Assembly (NCBI RefSeq): GCF_023721415.1
Contig: NZ_JAMQVC010000001.1
Coordinates: 1,364,001-1,428,000, forward strand
DNA length: 64,000 bases
Source: Galbibacter mesophilus
Lineage (GTDB): Bacteria > Bacteroidota > Bacteroidia > Flavobacteriales > Flavobacteriaceae
Reading direction: 5' to 3'
In this document: piece after piece, positions 9,151 to 15,399 of the stretch
Layout of the letters: each line of letters opens with the position of its first letter
Position numbering within the stretch: position 1 is the stretch's first letter
The notes under the pieces: generated by a model
Told to the model about the DNA's origin: nothing
What the model saw: the letters and a program-made list of their open reading frames with translations, nothing else
Databases searched by the model: none
Program-made: the position numbers and the translations under genes

Positions 9151-9360
9151 AGAAGCAAATCGATTTAGTTGATGTGTGTTTAGTTAAGCTCTTTATTGGC
9201 TATAGATTTTGCGAAACAATTTTTTTAAAATTTTGATTTTTCTTCTTCACATAGATCCATTCGAATAATTTTATAAACCTCCAACTAATGGAAAGATTTA
9301 CTCAATATAAAGAATTTGAGCGTAAAGTTTTATACTTTACTTAAATTGAATTATTGAAGT

Positions 9361-9654
9361 TTATCTGTGTTCATAGCCATCATTTAAAAACTTCCCATAC
9401 TTCTTCTCCACCAATTTGAAAAATTCAGATAATTTAATTCCATGGTTGAAGCACATTGTACTCAATGTAGACAGAGGTATATTGTATCCATCCTTTTGTT
9501 GGATTTTCTCTATAACATGATAATTGACACCGTATAATTTTCCATACTTTCTAGTACTGGTTTCTTTGGAACTCAACCATTCTTCAGTAATGAATTTGCA
9601 AACGTACTTATTGGAAAAATACACCTTACTTTTATTTGTGTTTTTACTTGCCAT
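9361..9654 (-). CDS. Small XRE-like helix-turn-helix regulator
   Basis: A 97-residue basic protein from the ATG at 9654. The segment STRKYGKLYGVNYHVIEKIQQKDGYNIPLSTL (~35-66) reads as an XRE-type helix-turn-helix, followed by a helix with SEFFKLVEKKYG. Small proteins of this kind are typical regulators on Bacteroidota islands. Two perfect palindromes lie just upstream (9683-9710 and 9732-9749), suitable as operators for autoregulation. It is divergent from the sigma/dCas12f operon, so it might also influence that operon; no direct evidence for this. Confidence 0.6.
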   Translation of the reverse strand: MASKNTNKSKVYFSNKYVCKFITEEWLSSKETSTRKYGKLYGVNYHVIEKIQQKDGYNIPLSTLSTMCFNHGIKLSEFFKLVEKKYGKFLNDGYEHR

Positions 9655-9682
9655 CAACACAAATGAAAAAATTATTTGAAAT

Positions 9683-9710
9683 TTTAATGAGAGCGTACGC
9701 TCTCATTAAA
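9683..9710. promoter_or_regulatory. 28-bp perfect palindrome upstream of the XRE gene
   Basis: Perfect dyad centred between 9696 and 9697 (half-site TTTAATGAGAGCGT), 29 bp before the XRE start codon. On the plus strand it is followed by GCTTTTTTT, so it could also act as a terminator hairpin, but no plus-strand gene lies upstream. It is best read as an operator or a protein-binding dyad. Confidence 0.5.
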
Positions 9711-9731
9711 GCTTTTTTTACTATATTTACT

Positions 9732-9749
9732 TCAGAAAATATTTTCTGA
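9732..9749. promoter_or_regulatory. 18-bp perfect palindrome in the XRE promoter region
   Basis: TCAGAAAAT followed by its exact complement ATTTTCTGA, about 80 bp upstream of the XRE start. It is unlike the 28-bp dyad in sequence, so two different proteins, or one protein and a recombination site, may be involved. Confidence 0.45.
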
Positions 9750-9877
9750 TACCAAATATGAAATGTTATGCGCTCACTTATTAGTTCAATGGGCGTAAGG
9801 TGTAGGACTTCTTTAAAGGGGTTCATTTATAAGGGAAATCCCTTTATCATTTTTGAACGAATAAAATACTTTGGGTT

Positions 9878-9994
9878 ATGAAAAATCCAAAAATCAATCA
9901 AACCATTTTAAAATATAAATTATTCAACCTATACGGTATAGGGATAAGCCTATTTGAAATCCTTTTCAAAAAGAAGCCAAAGAACCCGATATAA
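9878..9994 (+). CDS. Possible 38-residue basic peptide
   Basis: An ORF MKNPKINQTILKYKLF... ending KKKPKNPI, strongly basic and lysine-rich, in the 514-bp stretch between the XRE gene and the sigma gene. A weak TACTTTG box precedes it (9868-9874). Nothing recognisable. Apart from this ORF and the two palindromes, I see no other feature between 9655 and 10168. Confidence 0.25.
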   Translation: MKNPKINQTILKYKLFNLYGIGISLFEILFKKKPKNPI

Positions 9995-10168
9995 CTATCA
10001 TTAAATTATAGGATACCCAGTAACACATTAAAATCCGGTACTCATATATTCTTTAGTCCTATAATCCAGGTATTTCCTTTTTCATGGTATCCGGCCATGT
10101 TCCATACATAAAAATTTAATAACAATAATCCAACGTCCATCATCTTGTGATTCAATAACAGGATAGCG

Positions 10169-10996
10169 ATGGCTGTGGAACGGATTATGCATTTAAACAA
10201 CCTAAATATGCAACCATGCAATTTTGAATTATTGAAAAAAGGTGATCCCATTGCTCTGGCCAGGATCCATGCCCAATACGGAAAAAGTATTTTTTGGATC
10301 GGCAAACGCCTGTTGGATGATGAATTTGTATTGGAAACCTTGGTCCAGGATGTATTTTTAAGGCTATGGGACTGCAGGGATACCATTGAAACCCCAAAGC
10401 ATATCTATTTTTTCTTAAGGTTTGTTATGAAAAGGGAGTGTAACTTCTATTATTCAAGGCCAAAGGAGAAGTTTCTTAGAACCTTGAATTCATTGGAGAG
10501 TTACGATAACTACCAGGATTATATGGTAGGCTACGATCCGGAAAATGACAACGAATGTATACGGGAACAGGAACAGACCCAGAACAAATTTGAAAAAATC
10601 GAAAAGGTTTTACCACTGTTAGGTGAGAACAGAAGTTATTTGATCGAACTCTGCCTAAAATATGGCTTTCGATACAAGGCAATCGCCAGTATGTTGGGAA
10701 AGGGTACCACCGAGACCAGGAACGAGACCGCAAGGGCCATTGAAGAGATAAAAACCATTATCCATCTGGGGAACAGATCTGCATTTGAACCAAAAAATAA
10801 GAATGGGCAAGAAAAACCCTCGATTCCTATTACAGAGCTACAGGAAAGGATCCTTGGACTGCGCTTTGAAAAAAAGCATTCGTTTGAACATATTGCTAAG
10901 TCATTGGGTCTTTCCCAAAGGGAAGTGCAAAGTGAATTTGCTTCATCCTACAAATTCTGGCCAAAGTACCGCGAAGAACAGTTAAAATCCGCTTAG
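10169..10996 (+). CDS. ECF-like sigma factor paired with the dCas12f-like gene
   Basis: A 275-residue sigma-70-family protein. Region sigma-2 spans ~27-98: ALARIHAQYGKSIFWIGKRL, then VQDVFLRLWDCRD (the classic QDVFLRLW helix) and a hydrophobic helix FLRFVMKREC. Sigma-4 spans ~142-198 with an HTH (YGFRYKAIASMLGKGTTETR). A further HTH-like segment lies at ~219-265 (SFEHIAKSLGLSQREVQSEF), extra to a normal ECF protein of about 170-190 residues. No anti-sigma gene is adjacent. The start could be 10208 (MQPCNFELLKKGD), which gives the usual ECF N-terminus. The next gene starts one base after its TAG, so the pair is one operon. Inference: the sigma is recruited by the Cas12f-like protein rather than by promoter elements. 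Confidence 0.85.
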   Translation: MAVERIMHLNNLNMQPCNFELLKKGDPIALARIHAQYGKSIFWIGKRLLDDEFVLETLVQDVFLRLWDCRDTIETPKHIYFFLRFVMKRECNFYYSRPKEKFLRTLNSLESYDNYQDYMVGYDPENDNECIREQEQTQNKFEKIEKVLPLLGENRSYLIELCLKYGFRYKAIASMLGKGTTETRNETARAIEEIKTIIHLGNRSAFEPKNKNGQEKPSIPITELQERILGLRFEKKHSFEHIAKSLGLSQREVQSEFASSYKFWPKYREEQLKSA

Positions 10997-10997
10997 T

Positions 10998-12095
10998 ATG
11001 AAAAAAACTACCATAAAGCTAACGCGCAGGATACAGCTATTGGCAGACCTTCCGACAAAGGAGGAAAGAAAAGAAGCTTTGGGTATGCTCTACCAATGGC
11101 AGAACAGGTGCTACCGGGCAGCCAATTTAATTGTTTCCCATCTGTATGTACAGGAAATGATAAAGGATTTCTTTTACCTTTCAGATGGGATAAAGTACAA
11201 ACTCGCCGATGAAAAAAGGGATGGGCATGGGATCTTAAAGCGGTCCCGTATCAATACGACCTATAGAACGGTATCGAACCGCTTTAAAGGGGAAATCCCA
11301 ACCAATATATTATCCTGCCTTAACGGGGCATTGGTTTCTTCCTTTAAAAAAGAGACCCAAAAATATTACAAAGGGGAGCGTTCCCTGAGAAATTTCAGGA
11401 GGGATATGGCCTTTCCATTTAGCATGGAGGGTATAACGAGGTTTGCCTATGATGATAGCAAAAGTGCTTTTTGTTTTCGGCTGTTCAGTGTGCCTTTCAA
11501 AACCTACTTGGGTAGGGATTTTACGGATAAAAGAAAACTATTGGAACGTCTGGCAACTGGGAATATAAAGCTCTGCACTTCGCATATCAAATTAATAAAA
11601 GGGAAAATCTTTTGGTTGGCCACTTTTGAAATTGAAAAGGAGGAGCATGCCTTGAGACCTGAAATAATTGCGGAGGCATCGCTCTCCCTTGACGTCCCTA
11701 TCGTCGTGAAAATTGGAAAGGAGAAGCTTTCCATTGGTTCAAGGGACGAGTTCCTTTACAGAAGGCTCGCTATACAGGCGGCCCGAAAGAGGAGCTGTGA
11801 GGGCACTGCCTTTAGTAGATCGGGAAAAGGGCGTAAGCGAAAACTCAAGGCTATGGAAAAGTTCCGGGAATCGGAAAGTAATTATGTTGACCATCGGTTG
11901 CACGTATACAGCAGAAAACTTATTGACTTTTGCACAAAACACCGTGCGGGAACGCTTATCCTGGTAAACCAGGAAGATAAGATCGGAATGACAAAAGAGG
12001 AAAAATTTGTTTTAAGGAATTGGAGCTACTACGGTCTGATGACCAAAATAGCATTTAAAGCGGAAAAAGCAGGTATTGAAATGATATCCGCTTAA
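10998..12095 (+). CDS. Nuclease-dead, C-terminally truncated Cas12f-like protein (dCas12f)
   Basis: 365 residues. The N-terminus (MKKTTIKLTRRIQLL) and the helical REC-like region (~20-130) fit Cas12f/TnpB. The RuvC part aligns by eye with Cas12f: LSLDVP (Asp232, RuvC-I), RRLAIQAARKR and GKGRKRKLKAMEKFRESESN (bridge-helix-like basic helix), AGTLILVNQEDKIGM at RuvC-II, then RNWSYYGLMTKIAFKAEKAGIEM, which matches the W-Y-[IL]-FK...GIE segment. The RuvC-II Glu position is Val323. The protein stops right there: the four-Cys zinc ribbon and the RuvC-III Asp are absent. Cleavage should therefore be impossible, while RNA-guided DNA binding may remain. It is coupled to the sigma gene upstream and to a structured RNA region downstream. 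No TnpA or IS ends are seen. Confidence 0.85.
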   Translation: MKKTTIKLTRRIQLLADLPTKEERKEALGMLYQWQNRCYRAANLIVSHLYVQEMIKDFFYLSDGIKYKLADEKRDGHGILKRSRINTTYRTVSNRFKGEIPTNILSCLNGALVSSFKKETQKYYKGERSLRNFRRDMAFPFSMEGITRFAYDDSKSAFCFRLFSVPFKTYLGRDFTDKRKLLERLATGNIKLCTSHIKLIKGKIFWLATFEIEKEEHALRPEIIAEASLSLDVPIVVKIGKEKLSIGSRDEFLYRRLAIQAARKRSCEGTAFSRSGKGRKRKLKAMEKFRESESNYVDHRLHVYSRKLIDFCTKHRAGTLILVNQEDKIGMTKEEKFVLRNWSYYGLMTKIAFKAEKAGIEMISA

Positions 12096-12290
12096 CTGTG
12101 TTTGAGGGTGCTTGTAAACCCGTAGGGTGAGGTCAATGGACACTCACTGAATACCATGGCATAGGTTAAATAAGTTAATAGAAATAGCTGCTTATGGCCG
12201 GTATATACAACCCGTGCGACGAGAACACTTACTTTTTTGAAAGTTATGACTAAAAATATAGAGACTGCATATAGGCCCTCACCCCAGATC
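12096..12290 (+). ncRNA. Candidate guide RNA (scaffold plus guide) of the sigma/dCas12f system
   Basis: Non-coding and highly foldable, starting at the dCas12f stop. Stem 1: GGGT 12106-12109 / ACCC 12118-12121. Stem 2: GTGAGGTC 12127-12134 / GAC-A-CTCAC 12139-12147 with loop AATG. Stem 3: ATACC 12151-12155 / GGTAT 12200-12204, continuing GGCATAGG 12158-12165 / CTTATGGCC 12191-12199. Stem 4: ACTTT 12231-12235 / AAAGT 12240-12244, loop TTTG. ACCC at 12210-12213 could pair with the free GGGT 12125-12128 as a pseudoknot. This resembles Cas12f tracrRNA or TnpB omegaRNA layouts, with the guide expected 3' of stem 4. Both ends and the guide boundary are undetermined. Confidence 0.6.
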
Positions 12291-12938
12291 TTACAATAAC
12301 CAATGCTATCGTGCTTGGTTTATCTACATGGAGTTCAGTTTTTAATCACTCCTGTTTAATATTTATAAAAAATCCACCCCTCGGCCGACCTTCCATTTCC
12401 AAAACGGTCCTTTTTGGTAAGCCCTTCTTGGGGGCCTACGCGGCGAAGTCCCGAAAACGGAAGTCCGGCCCCCCAACACATTTTAAGGGTCCTTAATAAA
12501 AGAAGCCCTATATGGTTCCCGGTACTGCGGAAACCAAGGCAGGCGCCAAAGAATACTAAATCGCCGGCCTTTTGACAGCTCGCTTGACTTCCCGTACGCT
12601 CACTTCCAAACCCCCCGCGATAAGGATTCTTAGAGGCCCCTTATGGAACCCGTCAAGGCTATACGGAGTTTTGTCCATAAATAGGGCATCTACTTCCTTG
12701 TTTTTAGCCCTTGCGGTAAAAACCACGTTGCAGACACTCCCGATTTCCGTCCAAAAGCCTTGACGGAACCCACTTCTTTTATGGTGCTGTGCACGCAAGA
12801 AGGCAAACAAACACCCCTTAAAATGTTGGCTTTTGTTTTGGAAACGATTCAAAAAAGTTCTTAGAAGCGGTTGCCGATATGGAAAAGGGATATTCAGTAA
12901 CAATGCCTGTCTCGTGCAGGCGCTAAAAACAATGTATT
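12291..12938. other. Gene-poor stretch between the guide RNA candidate and ssb
   Basis: No convincing gene. Visible structure: AACCAA/TTGGTT stem (12298-12320), GGAGT 12330-12334 / ACTCC 12348-12352 hairpin that could end the guide transcript, a GC-rich inverted repeat GGGGGCC 12430-12436 / GGCCCCC 12467-12473, and GCCTG 12905-12909 / CAGGC 12917-12921 in the ssb leader. From about 12370 the base composition is clearly more GC-rich than upstream. A 115-codon minus-strand ORF (12556-12903) is open but has no recognisable domain. The stretch may be a conserved non-coding part of the island. Confidence 0.4.
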
Positions 12939-13280
12939 ATGGGCACATTAAAAAATCAGGTTCAGCTTATCGGACATGTAGGGCAGGAGCCCCAGGTGAC
13001 CGTATTGGAAAACGGAAAAAAGGTAGCCAAGATTTCATTGGCGACCAATGAGAACTACAGGGATTCCAAAGGGGAGAAACAGACCAATACCGATTGGCAC
13101 CAATTGGTGGCGTGGGGGAAAATCGCATCCCTTATCGAAGAGTACGTTTTTACGGGCAAGGAGATTGCCGTACAGGGAAAACTCACCTCACGTTCCTATG
13201 AGGACAAGGAGGGCGTTAAACGCTATGTGACCGAGGTAATCGTTTCGGAAATCCTTTTCCTTGGTGGGAACGGAAAGTAG
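12939..13280 (+). CDS. ssb: Single-stranded DNA-binding protein (short, mobile-element type)
   Basis: A 113-residue OB-fold SSB that protects single-stranded DNA during island replication or transfer. N-terminus MGTLKNQVQLIGHVGQEPQV, then TDWHQLVAWGKIASLIEEYVFTGKEIAVQGKL, the standard SSB core, and ending right after the last OB strand (EVIVSEILFLGG). It lacks the flexible tail and acidic DDxPF-like tip that chromosomal SSB uses to bind partner proteins. It lies upstream of the RadC-like gene, with a terminator-like hairpin between them. Confidence 0.92.
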   Translation: MGTLKNQVQLIGHVGQEPQVTVLENGKKVAKISLATNENYRDSKGEKQTNTDWHQLVAWGKIASLIEEYVFTGKEIAVQGKLTSRSYEDKEGVKRYVTEVIVSEILFLGGNGK

Positions 13281-13286
13281 AAGTAT

Positions 13287-13306
13287 GGGCAGGGTAAAAC
13301 CTGCCC
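13287..13306 (+). terminator. Hairpin downstream of ssb
   Basis: GGGCAGG (13287-13293) / CCTGCCC (13300-13306) with a 6-nt loop followed by ATTTCTTT. Probably terminates or attenuates the ssb transcript before the RadC-like gene. Confidence 0.6.
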
Positions 13307-13352
13307 ATTTCTTTAAATGTTTGAAATCAATTTTAATAAAAATAGCATAGCC

Positions 13353-13802
13353 ATGTTGATAAAAGTTAACGAGATACAGCTTTCCTACAGGGAGAGTTTT
13401 TTGACCAGTCTGGAAACCGTTGTTGTGAGCAGTTCCAATGCCGCTAAAGTCCTTTACCAATCCTTCGATATGGATACCATAGCCCTGAACGAAACCTTTA
13501 AGGTGCTTTTGCTGAACCGTTCCAATAGGATAAAGGGCATCTATACCCATTCGGTGGGAGGGATTACGGGTACGGTGGTCGATATAAGGTTATTGTTCGC
13601 GGTGGTGCTGAAAAGCCTGTCCACGGGCATCATCCTATGCCACAACCACCCATCGGGGAAACTCGAGGCCAGTACGCCAGATAGGGAACTGACCCAAAAA
13701 ATGGTAAAGGCGGCCGGTTACTTCGATGTAAAGGTACTCGACCATATTATCCTAAGCCCCAACGGAAGGTATTTCAGCTTTGCGGATGAAGGAATACTTT
13801 AG
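13353..13802 (+). CDS. RadC-like JAB-domain protein
   Basis: A 149-residue protein from ATG 13353 (MLIKVNEIQLSYRESF); an ATG at 13317 is also in frame but adds an unlikely leader. It has the JAB/MPN metal-binding motif HNHPSG and the following region TPDRELTQKMVKAAGYFDVKVLDHIILS, typical of the RadC family. It lacks the N-terminal helix-hairpin-helix domain of chromosomal RadC, as usual for copies on integrative elements. The biochemical role is unknown (the RadC name is historical); its context is the SSB/primase mobility module. Confidence 0.88.
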   Translation: MLIKVNEIQLSYRESFLTSLETVVVSSSNAAKVLYQSFDMDTIALNETFKVLLLNRSNRIKGIYTHSVGGITGTVVDIRLLFAVVLKSLSTGIILCHNHPSGKLEASTPDRELTQKMVKAAGYFDVKVLDHIILSPNGRYFSFADEGIL

Positions 13803-14305
13803 ACCAAATTAGTTATGCGTCCAGCCATTTTAATAGGTTATGGCCTTATAGGTGTGAGATGTCCTAATTAACCAGTTAGTTTGGTTGGATGTAATAAATA
13901 TTTTGTCCCGATCCTGCGATCGTGACAAAATTTGGGTAAGCAAGAGGGTAACACGCTAAAGCGATGTTACGTGGTTTCACGCTTCCTGTTTTACAGTAAA
14001 ACCTCTCGGAGTCTCTATAAACAGGCAGTTCTTTACAGTAAAATTTTAGGAAGTCCAAGGGCTAAATTTGCCATTTGCTGCAAAAACCTTTGGAAGCCCT
14101 GAAAACAGGCAATTTTTTGCTGCAAAAAGTATGGTTTTAGGCCAATGCTGGTTGATTGTGACCAAATTGATAGGAAAGAATAAAAATGAGGCTATCCAAT
14201 TAGATGTTCTTTTTTATTTAAAGACTGAACTCGATAGAAATAAATAAGCAGTATTTCAGGATGGCCATTGTGGCAACAAAAATACATCCATTAATTGCTT
14301 TTCAA
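13803..14305. other. Non-coding stretch with hairpins and an iteron array, candidate origin
   Basis: No gene seen in this 503-bp gap. From 13900 to 13981 there are three hairpins in a row: ATTTTGTC...GACAAAAT with inner CGATC/GATCG (13900-13931), GTAACACGC/GCGATGTTAC (13948-13970) and CGTG/CACG (13970-13981). They are followed by the 42-bp-spaced palindromes described separately. 14141-14305 shows nothing notable. The combination beside SSB and primase genes suggests an origin of replication or transfer. Confidence 0.45.
13989..14128. repeat. Four short palindromes spaced exactly 42 bp apart
   Basis: TTTTACAGTAAAA centred at 13995, TTTACAGTAAA at 14037, TTTGCTGCAAA at 14079 and TTTTTGCTGCAAAAA at 14121. 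Successive centres are 42 bp apart, four turns of B-DNA, so all sites face one side. The first two share the core ACAGT and the last two GCTGC, giving two 84-bp imperfect units; AACAGGCA recurs at the same offset in units 1 and 3. Likely iterons for a Rep, recombination or transfer protein. Confidence 0.6.
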
Positions 14306-15169
14306 TTACCCATCCGTATTCTTAGTCCACCACTCATTTATATCCTTATATCCTTCGTACATTCCCGACCTGTCCAAAGCTTTTGAATGGGCAGTCAATA
14401 GGAATTGCGTTGCCTTTTTACCGGCACCGTCCCTGTCCAGATAAAGCTCAACATGTTTATAGTCTTTCAAATAACCGGGAACCTTTTTTACAAACGCCAC
14501 GGAGTTGAGGACAAGTATATCTGCTCCCTTGGATAGGTTTCGGCAATGACTTGCTAATGTGAGCAGATCGAACATACCTTCGCACACAACCAGGTTAGTG
14601 CATTGATTCATTAATAAGGTTATGTCCTTAGGGGAAACGCTGCCTTTAAAGAATTTGTTCCTGAGCTCATAACCTCCAGAGATGTTTTCAAGCCCGATGG
14701 CAAAATAGTGTTTACCTTTCAACCTGAAATGTACTTCTTCAGCATATAACCTTGCCACTGTAGGTTTAATTTTTCGTGACCTTAAATAGGCTAGCAGGGC
14801 TGGGTGTCTTATCGGTTTTACTTCCGTCACTTCAATACCGGGTTCCTTTCTGGAAAGTGGTTGTTGCTGAAAAGAAAAACTTAAGGCTCCATTGTCCAGG
14901 ACCAGCAAAGCCTCTTTGACCGAACACCGTTTTATCAGGCAGACCAGGTCGATAACATTGCCACCGATACCGGCACCGTGGTCGTACCATCGGTTCAGTG
15001 TCAGGGATACCTTGAAAGAGGCCTCTGTTTCTGACCGGAAGGGGCTTAGGAACCAAGCTTCTTTTTCCGATTTGCGCGTGGGAAAGTGCCCCAGTTTAGC
15101 AAGTGCCTGCACGGTGCAAATACTGCGGGCTTTTTCACACGACAGTTTATTGGTTCTTTCTTTTTTCAT
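14306..15169 (-). CDS. Toprim-domain DNA primase of a mobile element
   Basis: A 287-residue protein. The N-terminal part (~10-90) resembles a CHC2/DnaG-type primase N-domain (FLSPFRSETEASFKVSLTLNRWYDHGAGIGGNVIDLVCLI), although the zinc Cys set is incomplete. The C-terminal part (~185-285) is a Toprim domain: LVVCEGMFDLLTL with the catalytic Glu, and YLDRDGAGKKAT with the DxD acidic pair. Proteins of this kind occur on many Bacteroidota integrative elements beside a primase-helicase. Likely role: priming island replication. It is followed upstream by the TTCATCA iteron cluster. Confidence 0.85.
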   Translation of the reverse strand: MKKERTNKLSCEKARSICTVQALAKLGHFPTRKSEKEAWFLSPFRSETEASFKVSLTLNRWYDHGAGIGGNVIDLVCLIKRCSVKEALLVLDNGALSFSFQQQPLSRKEPGIEVTEVKPIRHPALLAYLRSRKIKPTVARLYAEEVHFRLKGKHYFAIGLENISGGYELRNKFFKGSVSPKDITLLMNQCTNLVVCEGMFDLLTLASHCRNLSKGADILVLNSVAFVKKVPGYLKDYKHVELYLDRDGAGKKATQFLLTAHSKALDRSGMYEGYKDINEWWTKNTDG

Positions 15170-15195
15170 GGGCCGGATATGTTTTTAAAAAAAAT

Positions 15196-15399
15196 TGATG
15201 ATTTGATGAAGAATCTCTTGTAACCCTTATTTTTACTGGTGTTCCGGGCTTCATCATTTTTTCATCATTCATCAAAATGTTCTGCAGATCTTCATCATTG
15301 TTTTAGGATTTCAATTTTGATGAACGTTTGATGAAATTTTGATGAAGTGTTATTTTATTGATTATCAGTTATTTATACTCTTAATTCATCATTTCATCA
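15196..15399. repeat. Iteron cluster: about eleven TTCATCA/TGATGAA copies
   Basis: Copies at 15196 (TGATGAT), 15204, 15250, 15261, 15268, 15291, 15318, 15329, 15340, 15385 and 15393, in both orientations, several 11 bp apart (15318, 15329, 15340), about one helical turn. The cluster fills the gap between the two primase genes and runs into the end of the primase-helicase ORF. Such dense iterons beside a primase-helicase gene are typical of a replication origin. Confidence 0.65.

Noticed and set aside
9644-9826. 60-residue minus-strand ORF overlapping the XRE start region
   Set aside because: It runs through both palindromes and has no domain; it looks like a chance frame.
10998-12095. Annotation as an IS200/IS605 TnpB transposase-associated gene
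   Set aside because: No TnpA gene, no insertion-sequence ends, no zinc ribbon, a missing catalytic residue and tight coupling to a sigma gene make a live transposon unlikely.
12245-12340. Likeness of CCCCAGATCTTAC in the guide region (12283-12295) to CCCCAAATCTTACC in the 81-bp repeats (near 38017 and 38235)
   Set aside because: About 16 of 20 positions match with mismatches spread throughout; this is within what chance or a common AT-rich word gives, so I do not propose it as the target. A genome-wide search is needed.
12556-12903. 115-residue minus-strand ORF
   Set aside because: Basic, no recognisable domain, no promoter, and another open frame lies opposite; not supported as a gene.
12096-12938. 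CRISPR array next to the Cas12f-like gene
   Set aside because: No direct repeats at a constant spacing were found in the 840 bp downstream of the gene.
13989-14128. Mini CRISPR array
   Set aside because: Regular 42-bp spacing looks CRISPR-like, but the repeated unit is only 11-15 bp, changes core sequence and the spacers share words, which fits iterons better.
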